From assembly GCA_963920525.1 (NCBI GenBank), contig OY986438.1:46786288-46850287 (forward strand): 64,000 nucleotides of DNA, written 5' to 3'. A program made the translations under genes and the position numbers. The stretch comes from Dichetophora obliterata. Taxonomy: Eukaryota; Arthropoda; Insecta; Diptera; Sciomyzidae. The notes under the pieces were generated by a model. It was not told the DNA's origin and searched no databases. It saw nothing but the letters and a program-made list of their open reading frames with translations. Each line of letters starts with the position of its first letter. Positions within the stretch are counted from its first letter, which is position 1. Positions 45,097 to 54,887 of the stretch are shown here, one piece after another.

Positions 45097-45718
45097 CTTG
45101 GAACCCACGTTACCGTTGACAATACCTCATTCGAGGTTGTGAAGAACATCAGCATTGAGATCAAGCGAAGAATAACTCTTGCCAACAGGTGTTACTTTGG
45201 GCTCAGTAGGCAATTGAGAAGCAGAGCCCTCTCTCGTTGAACGAAAATCACGCTCTATAAATCGCTCATCATGCCCGTCCTACTTTACGCATCACAAACC
45301 TGGACGCTGAGCAGTTTAGATGAAAAGACTTTAGGAGCATTCGAGAGAAAGATTCTTCGTAAGATCTACGGACCAATCTGCGTCAATGGCGAGTACCGAA
45401 TACGGTGGAATGATGAACTGTATGAGCTGTACGCTGACATCGACATAGTCAAGCGAGCGGCTTCGCTGGCTTGGTCATGTTCAGCGCATGAAAGACGATG
45501 CTCCAGTGAAGAAAACATTCGATTCTGTACCTAGCGGCGGTCAGCGCAGAAGAGGACGACCGCATCTTCGTTGGAAAGACCAAGTAGAGGACAACCTGAC
45601 GAAGCTTGGAATTTCCAACTGGCGCCAATAAGCGAAAGACAGAAATGGCTGGCGCAAATTCTTAGATGAGGCCAATACCGACATACGGTTGTAGCGCCAA
45701 CTAAGTAAGTAAGAAAGT
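45097..45718 (+). pseudogene. RTE-like LINE, C-terminal end of the reverse transcriptase
   Basis: Reading from 45097: GTHVTVDNTSFEVVKNIS, EIKRRITLANRCYFGLSRQL, LYKSLIMPVLLYASQTWTLS, DEKTLGAFERKILRKIYGPI, NGEYRIRWNDELYELYADID, then after a frameshift near 45455 MKDDAPVKKTFDSV, GGQRRRGRPHLRWKDQVEDN and WRKFLDEAN. This series (ASQTWTL, FERKILRKIYGP, ELYELY, RRRGRPxLRW) is the standard C-terminus of RTE-type LINE proteins, after the catalytic RT core. The 3' end is a short GTAAGTAAG-type tail at about 45706-45714. Heavily 5'-truncated and broken. Confidence 0.82.
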
Positions 45719-45890
45719 GGGAGTCACTGATCCTACATGTTGTCACGCCTGGTGTGATGGCCTTGAATTCAAAGCATTTCCAATTCAAGAAACATGTTGT
45801 CAGTTGGCTGTATCGAGCGGTTGAACGGTCAAATAAGAGGCTTGTCCAACAAGGCGTGACAACATGTAGGATCATGTGAACCCCTCTATT
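45716..45890. mobile_element. ~175-bp MITE with a 22-bp perfect inverted core
   Basis: 45729-45750 (begins GATCCTACATGTTGTC, ends ACGCCT) is exactly inverted at 45852-45873. Outside it, GTGGGAGTCACT on the left aligns with GAGGGGTTCACAT on the reverse strand at the right, so the true tips lie a little further out. It abuts the tail of the RTE-like fragment. No target duplication found and no ORF motif. Confidence 0.72.
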
Positions 45891-46737
45891 CAGAGCAGAG
45901 GATTGGTTTCCGAGAAATAAGTGGAGAAAGTGCCCATAGACTTGGTTTTCTAAAAAGTCATAAAAAAATATTAGGTAAGATTATATAAAACAAGCATATT
46001 TCTGTAAAAATTACAGAAAATGTAATTATACTGTGTAAAAATAAATTATTATGGTGGGTTTTGAAAGCAAAAATTTTGAAATTGTGTTTGAAAATACTAG
46101 TAAAAGCTCTTAACTGTGCTCTTATTTGTTTGTTAGTGAAAGAAAACCAGTTCTTTTGTGCTTAAAAATAAAATAAAAAAATAGCAACATTTCACTATAA
46201 GTTTCCTCACAAAAATGCATCATCAATATACAGTCGAGTCTGGACATAGTGACCTAATTTTTGAAAGGCCTGTTCATTGTATCCAGACTGTTCGCATTTT
46301 CGAGATTGAATTTTTTTTAAATGGATTTGGCTTAAATCTTGAAACTTTTATATTTTTTTTTTGCTTCTGATTCTTTAAAATGTGAGTTACTTAAACGTTT
46401 ACTATTTCAAGGTTGATCATCAAATATGTGCGTATGACATGATTTTGTAGCTGACACAAAAAAATTCGCCTTTAAAAACTGCTGGGTAGTTTTCTTGAAA
46501 ATTTCACAAGATATTCCCAAGACTATATTAATATCTTTTCAAAAAATAAGAAAAAAAATCACAGTATAGCGTGTATACAGTACAGAAATGAAACTACTTA
46601 ACTTCTAAACACACCTACGTTCTATCATTCTGGGACTTCAAATACAACACACAAGAAAATATAAAATAAATTATTAAATTTTATTCTAATCAATCACTTG
46701 CTTTTTTATATGGCATAATTTGTGGTAATATTGATTG
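45891..46737. other. AT-rich spacer with a pogo-like inverted tip
   Basis: At 46231 the sequence CAGTCGAGTCTGGACATAG begins; its part 46238-46252 is nearly inverted at 46273-46288. This self-complementary tip resembles one end of a pogo/Tigger-type element. No opposite end was found. The rest shows nothing. Confidence 0.35.
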
Positions 46738-47016
46738 ATCCATAGCTGTTAAGTAATGATTACTCGTTGAAATCATTACTTATTCGATTCTTTTTTTCAA
46801 AAAGGTAAAATAATTGATAAAGTACGATTCTTTTCTGTTTGGCTCAGTAATCGAAAGATTACGATTACAAAAAATCAAAAAATAATGACGATTACTAATG
46901 ATTACGCAAAATAATCAAAAAGAATCAAAAGTAATAAAAAAAATAATCCGATTACTTTTCGAGATTATTTTTGATTCTTTTTTGATTATGCATATTAAGA
47001 ATTTCAGTCATAGGTA
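46738..47016 (+). repeat. AT-rich element end, inverted partner of 51208-51467
   Basis: Starts ATCCATAGCT and ends AAGAATTTCAGTC. It is full of AATCAAAA, GATTAC and AATAATC motifs. Read on the opposite strand, 51467-51208 has the same start, end and internal order (TACGCAAAATAATC; AATAATCCGA). It borders a hAT transposase C-terminus and may be that element's subterminal region. Confidence 0.65.
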
Positions 47017-47162
47017 CAAAAAATTTTGTTAAATTTTATTAAAATAAACAAAGTTATATATTACATTATAAAACAAAGATTGACAAAAAACAAGAACGAG
47101 AACAATTATTGTTGCATTAAAGTACAACATAAATGAAACAAAAATAAAACCTTTTTGCTCTA

Positions 47163-47340
47163 AATTACTATTTGCCTTCTAAGCACTTATTTTTCAAAAG
47201 AAAAATCAGACAATGATTGCCGTCTTGGAGTGTTTACTATGCTAGCGAAAGAAAATAATCTTTCAACTGGCTCTGAGGACATTAAAGGCGTATTGAATGC
47301 AAGAAATGGGTCCTTCAACTAGCCATACTTTTGCCAAACC
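47163..47340 (-). pseudogene. hAT dimerisation-domain remnant
   Basis: The minus-strand frame reads LKDPFLAFNTPLMSSEPVER, then LFSFASIVNTPRRQSLSDFS and FEK followed by a stop. This is the C-terminal hAT dimerisation motif of the Ac/hobo-like type (family pattern P-SS-PVERLFS-AG, PRR-RLSD-NFE). It is a different hAT branch from the ZMYM1-like ones elsewhere in the window. The rest of the gene would lie to the right, where an LTR-like copy is inserted. Confidence 0.72.
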
Positions 47341-47784
47341 ATTTCATCACTTGAATTGTCATTCAAGTAGCAGAAGAGTTGGTGTGTCAATTTAGATCGT
47401 TGATCTGGCTTATCGGTGTCCTGTGAATACCCAGTTGCGCGCTCGGTAATCGAGTGAAAATTTAAATTTTTTTACAGCAAAATGGTTTTGGGTTAATACT
47501 TAAGTTAATATAAAAATTATTTAAACATTTTTTTATTAATTTTTAACATTTCCTATGTAGGTATTGTAATGGGGGTTTTGTTCACAGGCTGAGGTATGCT
47601 CAGCGGTTCCAGGGTCAAACAAAAGACCCTCAAACTTTTGTCCAAAATAAATAAGTAGACTTGGTGATTTCCGTACTCAGAAGATATTTTCTGTTTTATT
47701 GTTAAATCAAGTCTTTCTTACAATACACAATATTTTAGGAATATGATTAATATATAGCTATGGGTGAGTCTGCCGACGCTGGTT

Positions 47785-47895
47785 CGATGATATTCGGTGA
47801 TGTTCGGCGATGTTCGGTGTTTGCTGAAGTTCGGTGCTGTTCGGTGATATTCGGTGTTCGCGGAGGTTCGGTGATGTTCGGTGATGTTCGGTGTG
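47785..47895. repeat. GTTCGGTGAT-type short tandem repeat
   Basis: About ten variants of the decamer GTTCGGTGAT within LTR-like copy 2. Two or three units of the complementary ACCGAA type appear at the matching place in copy 1 (about 14470-14500), so the run expanded here. Confidence 0.75.
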
Positions 47896-48024
47896 ACTAA
47901 CTAAGGCAAGACCCGACTATGCTGTGTGACTTACTAATTTGTATTATTGTATACAATTTTCATTCTAAAGTACATATCTTTATAAATATGGCATGAAGCG
48001 CCTTGGCATACGTTTTTCAAAAAC

Positions 48025-49197
48025 AAAAACGAGACTTCCCGATATGCCGAAGCACACGTAATGAGCCTCTAAATAAGTAAATAAAAAAAAGACGAGACTT
48101 CCCGATATGCCGAAGCACACGTAATGAGCCTCTAAATAAGTAAAAAAAAACGAGACTTCCCGATATGCCGAAGCACACGTAATGAGCCTCTAAATAAGTA
48201 AAAAAAAGACGAGACTTCCCGATATGCCGAAGCACTCGTAATGAGCCTCTAAATACGTAAAAGTAAAAAAAAGACGAGACTTCCCGATATGCCGAAGCAC
48301 ACGTAATGAGCCTCTAAATAAGTAAAAGGAAAAAAAGACGAGACTTCCCGATATGCCGAAGCACACGTAATGAGCCTCTAAATAAGTAAAAGTAAAAAAA
48401 AAGACGAGACTTCCCGATATGCCGAAGCACAATGAGCCTCTAAATAAGTAAAAAGACGAGACTTCCCGATATGCCGAAGCACACGTAATGAGCCTCTAAA
48501 TACGTAAAAGTAAAAAAAAGACGAGACTTCCCGATATGCCGAAGCACACGTAATGAGCCTCTAAATAAGTAAAAGGAAAAAAAAGACGAGACTTCCCGAT
48601 ATGCCGAAGCACACGTAATGAGCCTCTAAATACGTAAAAGTAAAAAAAGACGAGACTTCCCGATATGCCGAAGCACACGTAATGAGCCTCTAAATAAGTA
48701 AAAGGAAAAAAAGACGAGACTTCCCGATATGCCGAAGCACACGTAATGAGCCTCTAAATAAGTAAAAGTAAAAAAAAAGACGAGACTTCCCGATATGCCG
48801 AAGCACAATGAGCCTCTAAATAAGTAAAAAGACGAGACTTCCCGATATGCCGAAGCACACGTAATGAGCCTCTAAATACGTAAAAGTAAAAAAAAGACGA
48901 GACTTCCCGATATGCCGAAGCACACGTAATGAGCCTCTAAATAAGTAAAAGGAAAAAAAAGACGAGACTTCCCGATATGCCGAAGCACACGTAATGAGCC
49001 TCTAAATAAGAAAAAAAAAAGACGAGACTTCCCGATATGCCGAAGCACACGTAATGAGCCTCTAAATAAGTAAAAAAGTAAAAAAAAAAGACGAGACTTC
49101 CCGATATGCCGAAGCACACGTAATGAGCCTCTAAATAAGTAAAAAAAAAACGAGACTTCCCGATATGCCGAAGCACACGTAATGAGCCTCTAAATAC
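48025..49197. repeat. Minisatellite, 19 units of about 52-68 bp, with higher-order structure
   Basis: Each unit contains GACGAGACTTCCCGATATGC, then CGAAGCACACGTAATGAG, CCTCTAAATA and an A-rich linker of variable length. Units lie head to tail with no unique spacers. Two units (at about 48415 and 48791) share the same internal deletion (GAAGCACAATGAG) and the same neighbours in order, 376 bp apart, showing a duplicated six-unit block. Open frames through the array are repeat artefacts. Confidence 0.95.
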
Positions 49198-49562
49198 TTA
49201 ATACAATACAAAAAAAACTAGATTTATTCATACGAGCCACCTTGCGATAGCTCGTTCGAAACAACAAACTTGTTCTCGTTTCCAACAAGTAGCGACGGTA
49301 CAAAGCACTACGATCTCGAGCCGTACCGAAGTCTGTCACAATGTGCTCTATTTATCCGTATGCTGCCATTAACCTTCTGGGAATTATAGCGTTGCGTGTG
49401 GTTTATGTAGACTCGGCTGTTGGCTACGTTGAATGTGCTGGCTGTATGTGTGCGTGTGTGTGTAGGTATGGCTGTTGGTTGAGTTAAGCGCACAGTGGCG
49501 TAGTAAGGCAGTGGCGTAGTGTGCGGGGTGCAAACTTGTAACGGGGATCACCGTTACAGTAT

Positions 49563-50140
49563 GAAACTTTAATTTGAAGTTGACGTGTCAATATCGGAAA
49601 GGTTACCATAAAAACTAAAGTTTGGCAAAACCTAGAAAAACATTACAAAAAAGTCTTAAATAATATGAGTGAACTAACCGTGTGAACTAAAATTTTTAAG
49701 TTTGGCAAACAAAAAAAAAAAATTATGAAGATTTTAAAAAAATCGTAAGTTTTTCTGGATTTTGTGCAAAAAAAATATATAAAAAATAAGATTTTTTGAA
49801 TTATTTTAGTTCACACGGAAACCACACATGTGGAAAATATACAATCGAATACCAAGCACGCCAAGTAGCAACCTGCCTTAAGGTTTGTTGCAACAACCAT
49901 GTTTTAAGAGGATCATAGTATTATTCGGATTATGATTGTTGCTAACATTTCTTAAGCATATAATATTTTCTTTTATCATGATAAAATGATTGCAACAACC
50001 ATATCTAGAAAAGGAACTTTTTTGTAGGAACCAAAATATAATTGAAACAATCATTATTCTCTTATTGGGCCGAAAATAGAATGACTGCAACAACTATATT
50101 ATGAATTTATTTTTAGGATCCAGAATATTATTGAAACAAT
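49563..50140. other. Degenerate GCAACAACCAT repeats, no gene
   Basis: TTGCAACAACCAT-like motifs occur at about 49888, 49991 and 50081, each followed by AT-rich sequence, suggesting a decayed tandem of about 95-105 bp. Related wording returns at about 50770-50850, on the far side of the SINE. Confidence 0.4.
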
Positions 50141-50350
50141 AATTTTATTTTTTTTTTTATTTTCTTGCACTCCAATTTCCACAGCTATTAATTAAGATAT
50201 CTCCAGAGGTTTGCCATTGTCTGGGATGAACAGAAATATTAATTCAATTGAAAAATCTTTTTTATAAAATGTTCTGTCCGAGCTGGGGTTTGAACCGCGG
50301 CTTTTTCGCTTACGAGCCACTGAACTACCAGTAAGCCACAGCCGCTACTA
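50141..50350 (-). mobile_element. tRNA-derived SINE, copy 1
   Basis: On the minus strand: a tRNA-like head (A box GTAGTTCAGTGGC; B box GGTTCAAACCC at about 50285-50296), then the body motif TTCAATTGAATTAAT, CTGTTC, AATGGCAAACCTC, and an A-rich tail (50141-50164 read on the minus strand). The same head-and-body order occurs at 54640-54887. Transcribed, if at all, from the internal RNA polymerase III promoter. Confidence 0.72.
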
Positions 50351-50565
50351 CCGCTCGCCTGACTAATGACATTCATAAACATGGTACATTAAGTGCATTG
50401 TCACAAAAATAGCAATATGTGTGATAAACAAAATATGGTCAGAATTGCGAAATAAATTTACAGTAAACAGAAATATGTTTGCTACAATTAAAGTCGAAAA
50501 TGTCACTTTTCTGCGTGCTGTTTTTAGGATAAGGCGATTTAAAACAAAACACAATAATTGAACAG

Positions 50566-50700
50566 TTGACAAACGAAGCGGCACATAGCCAGGAATCGAT
50601 AAAACTTATTGTGTCTGAATGAAGTGAAAGTTTTTCCTGCAAACTGTTCAGACACAGTAAGTTTTTTCAATTTTTGGTTATGTTCTGCTTCGTTTACCAA
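50566..50700. repeat. Long hairpin: two 54-nt arms, 27-nt loop
   Basis: 50566-50619 and 50647-50700 are inverted copies of equal length with 44 of 54 positions matching and no gaps; several mismatches would be G-U pairs in RNA. Outer part AAACGAAGC, inner part AACTTA(T/C)TGTGTCTGAA. It could be a compact MITE or a hairpin-RNA source. Confidence 0.8.
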
Positions 50701-51207
50701 CAATCAAAGAATAGTTCAGACAAACATTCAAAATTTTAACATGTTTGTCTCTGTAATAATATTCACATTTATCATGATTGACATAACTACAACATTTTTG
50801 TTGCAACTATTAGTTGAGGCAATCATAGTATTTTGACGATTTCAATGATGTTATGATTTCAACTATAATGTTATTTTTGGTACCACCATTAGTAAATTAT
50901 GACTTTATTAAGGCAAAAATTTGTGTTTGCAGAAATAATACAATAATTTTAGTAAAAAAAATATTATTGCATTAATCATGTCTCAACCACGTCTTTACTC
51001 TGCGTGTATTAAAAACGATTTCTTGACTCTTGAAGAAAAAAAAACGGGCACAGAAATTTGACGATTCTGAAATGTTTGGCGTGTTTTCTGTTTCAAACAG
51101 GTAATTAGCGAGGTAATGAGTAGGAGACAAAAGCTTATATCTCATTTTATGCGAAAACACTAACAACAAAAAAGCTCACCCAGCATGTTTGCCCAGCATA
51201 CCCACGG

Positions 51208-51467
51208 CATAAGACTGAAATTCTTAAAATAATCAAAAAAGAATCAAAAATAATCTTGATAAGTAGTCGGATTATTTTTTTGATTACTTTTGATTCTTTT
51301 GATTATTTTGCGTAGTCTCAAGTAAACGTTATAATTTTTTGATTATTTGTAATCATAATCAATTACTAATCACAAAATTCTTCCTTAAGGATTATATAAC
51401 ATTACAATTCTTTTCAAAAAGTAATCTAAATGATTACTAATCGCAATCGCAATTTTAGAGCTATGGA
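51208..51467 (-). repeat. AT-rich element end, inverted partner of 46738-47016
   Basis: On the minus strand it begins ATCCATAGCT and ends AAGAATTTCAGTC, with the same AATCAAAA/GATTAC-rich interior as the partner. Together they bracket 4.7 kb that includes the hAT C-terminus and LTR-like copy 2. Confidence 0.65.
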
Positions 51468-52676
51468 TTGTGTAATGAACAACTTGGCAAGCACCAGAAC
51501 TTATAACAAAATTGTTAATTTTGAAAAATTTGAACTTTAATTTTGCGATAATTTCAGCCAATTCAAACTAAACACGCAAATACAATCAAATAAAATAAAG
51601 TATTTATTTTCCAAGATTTTGTGGTTACATTTTATTTTTTTTTTTTTTTTTTTTTGTATTGAAAATATATTTTCTCGAATTCATTTCTTCATGTTAAATA
51701 TTTTTACATGAAAATTTTAAAAACTTTTTTTTTCTCCTTGAATTCATCCCTAAATCCGAACATTTACATACAGAATTCCTGTACGTTTCTTACCAACTTT
51801 CAATATTTTTCTCAGTTGGTACTAAAAGCCTTAAGCCGAGCTTTGCTAAGAGAAAAACTTGTTAAATCGTTCTTTTCCGGCGAGATCTTTCTGAGAGTGG
51901 ATGCACAGAACGGCAAAAATAAGGAAAATTAATTGAAATGAAAAAATTTAAAATCTTAAAAAATCATTAAAATCCATTAAAAAAATATACCTATATATCA
52001 ATCGATAAAATAGTTAATATAATTGAATTGATTGATATAAAAAATTTTTTCATAATCCGCTTATACCCGTGCCAGGACTCGAAATAAAATACTTAATTAT
52101 TTTACTTAAGCCAAAGGTATTTATAATTTGGTACAAATTATAATAAAAGAAAAACAAAATACTAACAACATTAAAATTTTATAGATTCTCTTTTGTGGCA
52201 CCAAAAGAAATCTCTTTGCCCCACTGCAAGTTCTTTGGAGCAAAAAAAGCAGAAAAACTGGTTCCCACTCATAGTTACTAGCCATAAGCTTTCAGTCACC
52301 AAAAACGCATGGTTTTGGCACGTAGAAGCCAATCAATTACTTCTACTAGCATAAAAACGGAAATCTCAGTGCAACTTGTATATAAAATTCTATACAAAAT
52401 TCGTTAAAAAATTCTTTATAAAAAAAAATAATAAAAAAGCAGCATTAAATTTTCATAAAGCTAAAAAAATTAATTATAGAAAACAAAAGAAAAAAATAAC
52501 ACACAAAAAAAACTGTCTGTAAAAAGTGTTAAAAAGTGCATTAATTAAGTTCTTAAATAAGTTCATTATTCTATTTTAATTTAATTGATTGAAATAGTTT
52601 CGACTTTATAAAGCGTAAAGATAAATTAAGGTAAATAATTAATTTAGCAGTCTTATTAAAAGATAATTTACAAAAA
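51468..52676. other. AT-rich spacer upstream of a candidate first exon
   Basis: A poly-T run lies at about 51631-51655. Between 52230 and 52400 composition is more mixed and includes TCAGTG (about 52369) and TATATAAAATTC (about 52379), which could be core-promoter-like but are not correctly spaced to each other. No gene seen. Confidence 0.3.
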
Positions 52677-52756
52677 ATGTTCTACAAGAAACCACATATA
52701 AATCGTCGATTCATCTACTCTTCGAAGGGCCTTTCTACGAACAGCTGCATACGACT
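52677..52756 (+). CDS. Candidate first coding exon (80 bp), unknown gene
   Basis: An ATG in a very good fly context (CAAAAAATG) opens MFYKKPHINRRFIYSSKGLS and TNSCIR and runs directly into a consensus donor (GACT|GTAAGTAC at 52757). Composition is distinctly less AT-rich than the flanks. No in-frame stop, no recognised domain or signal peptide. If real, the gene continues to the right through a long intron; no matching acceptor exon was identified in the window. Confidence 0.3.
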
Positions 52757-54240
52757 GTAAGTACCCTGTATTCATATTCATACCTAAAAGAAAAAAAAAA
52801 AGAAAAAAAAACACGCTATGCCATTACATCAATACTAGTTAAAGTCTACAAAAAAAAAAATAAAAAAAATATAATAAAAAAACAACACAGCAAAACCCTT
52901 ATTAATAATTTTTGTGTATCTAATCGAAGATCAGTTGAAGAGGGCTAGGTTTGAAACTCGGCTAAAAACACAAGCTTTGCTCTGAGCGGAACTCTCCATT
53001 TTTTATTAGGTACCTACTCTTCAACTGACCAACGACAATAGTTTGCACGCTCTCATAGTTTTGACGTTTCTTTATATATAATTAAAACAAAGAAAGTAAA
53101 AACTTTTACATAAGGATTACGCTTAAAGTTCATTGAACTTTACAAATTCTTGTATACACTATGTTACATACTAAAGAGTTATTTTAGTTAACAAGAATAT
53201 TAATTTCAATCAAATTTATTAAATTTATACGATATTAGTAAATTTTTATTGCTTGTATGTTAACATTCAATTTAATTAATTAATTCATGCACATAAGAAA
53301 CGTTTTGAAAAAAACAAATACAACAAAAAAAAAACTATCTTATTGTATTTGTCAGCCAGTATTTTCTTTTGTTTTTTTTCAAATTTATTAAAATTTAAAT
53401 AAGACATAAATACTATTTTTATGGTACAAAAAAATTAAATATATTTGGCTAAATAATATTTGTAATCCATTATAATGATTATATTACCACGTTTGAACTA
53501 CAAATTTTTTTTTTATTAAATAAAAACTTTGTTAATTATGGCTAAGTAGAAAATTTTGCTTTTTCCTTTGGTGGTTGAGGGATGAAATAGTTGCTTTAAG
53601 GGATTTGTTAAATTATTTTTAAAATTAATAGATCAATGGTTGGGTGGGTAAAAGAAACGGTATCGTAACTTCGATCTAAACGATACTGTTGGTGTATATT
53701 AAGGAGTTTATTCGCTATAAATTAAATAGTTACCGCATTTTTTTTTTTGTTCACATTTTTTTTATCTCTTATATAGGGACTCTATATAATTAATTTTTGT
53801 AGTGTTGCCTGGACAACGAACCTCCCCATAGACCGTTGTGTAGCCGTATTGATGGGTCCCAAACCAGTCATTATCGCTCCAGCAAATTCGTCAGATGTTA
53901 AAAAACTGATAAAATGTCAACCCTGCATTACAATTGATCCTATTTACTAGCCATCAGTCATTTTAATGTTCCTAATAGAATATTTAAGGAAATTTAATTA
54001 TTCTAAAATTAACTTTTGAAGATCGAACTATTTATTTGTTGTTTGAACCTATGAACAGATGTTTAAGTGAGTTTAATTTACTGAATTTAGAAATAAATAT
54101 TGATTTTTCATACTCTAAAAATGAATTCATGTGTGCACTTTATCTTTATTATAATGATTTATTTATTTTAATTATCTTAATTTTATTGTTTGCTTGTCTG
54201 CAAAAAATTGTAAAAATTTATAGACAATAAACTTAAACTA
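52757..54240. other. AT-rich spacer with one hairpin
   Basis: A hairpin pairs TCAGTTGAAGAG (about 52931-52942) with CTCTTCAACTGA (about 53018-53029), extended by TAGGT against ACCTA after a 3-nt bulge; the loop is about 65 nt. A more GC-rich patch at about 53808-53930 (TGTTGCCTGGACAACG) has no clear frame. Otherwise nothing. Confidence 0.35.
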
Positions 54241-54545
54241 AACTAATAAGACCAAAACTGTCCGAAATAAAACATTTTTATGAATTTGTGGGCGGTAAAA
54301 GCGAGTGTGGCAAAAAATTGTCCTAAACTATCTCATGCTCGAAACAAATCGACTGCCAAAATTTCAGCTCCATTCAGGTTTTACCTGCTTACTTTGCTTC
54401 ACTCCACTCTTATTATTTTGAAAATTGGGCGTAAATAAAAGTTGACCACGCTCATTTTTAGTACAGTGTCCGAAAGTAAGCATATGAACTAAATTACCAA
54501 ATGTTAGTCTAATACGATCAAAACCGTAGGAAATATGTATAAAAA
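54241..54545 (-). repeat. Dispersed copy of the 35.6-35.9 kb repeat unit
   Basis: Read on the minus strand it contains TCGTATTAGACTAACATTTG, GGTAATTTAGTTCATATG, GTACTAAAAATGAGCGTGG, GTGAAGCAAAG, GAGCTGAAATTTTGGCAG and ATAAAAATGTTTTATTTC. All of these occur, in compatible order, at 35563-35870 on the plus strand. Sequence identity is moderate. Confidence 0.7.
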
Positions 54546-54639
54546 AATATATATAGAAAATAAATTGGCCATTTCAGCCCTAGAAAGTACTTTGAACGAG
54601 CTCCTATTGATCAATTGTCTTGTGCGTGTCATTACATGT

Positions 54640-54887
54640 TTGAACACAAATGATCGAGATCTGAACCTACGCTTTTAATGCCGACTCCGAACGGCTTATG
54701 TTCTCAAGAAGTTTAACATGGCAGTTTTTACTCTCTGAGGTTTGCCATTGGCTGCAGAGCGGTGACGATCGAACAGAAAAATTAATTCAATTGAACAACA
54801 TTCTGATTGAGCTGGAATTGAACCCGGACTACCGCGATTCCTTTGCTTAGGGGCCACGGACTCTACTCACTAGGCTACGGCCGCCAC
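54640..54887 (-). mobile_element. tRNA-derived SINE, copy 2
   Basis: On the minus strand: A box TAGCCTAGTGAGTAGAG (54877-54861), B box GGGTTCAATTCC (about 54826-54813), body TTCAATTGAATTAAT, TTCTGTTCGATCG, CCAATGGCAAACCTCAGAGA, then GCCGTTCGGAGTCGGC (a small hairpin). Body motifs are shared with copy 1, which differs mainly in the head and lacks this last part. The 3' end is approximate. Confidence 0.75.

Larger units (their letters stand above)
47565..49558 (-). mobile_element. LTR-like copy 2, 1994 bp, with 4-bp target duplication GTAT
   Basis: GTAT lies directly before (47561-47564) and after (49559-49562). On the minus strand it begins TGTAACGG and ends CCATTACA. A TATA-like GGATAAATAGAG and, further on, an AATAAA signal precede the array in this orientation, as expected of U3-R in an LTR. 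The hairpin CTGAG-GTATG-CTCAG (about 47590-47605 on the plus strand) is shared with copy 1. No internal retrotransposon region is present, so a solo LTR is the simplest reading. The array makes it about 800 bp longer than copy 1 without its Tc1. Confidence 0.72.

Noticed and set aside
48017..49176. Several overlapping minus-strand frames with repeated CFGISGSLVFF-type text
   Set aside because: They are direct translations of the minisatellite and exist only because the unit lacks stops in that frame.
48025..49197. Array resembling a CRISPR at first glance (19 regular repeats)
   Set aside because: Units are contiguous with only A-rich linkers and no unique spacers, they lie inside an LTR-like element, and the DNA is eukaryotic. 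It is a minisatellite.
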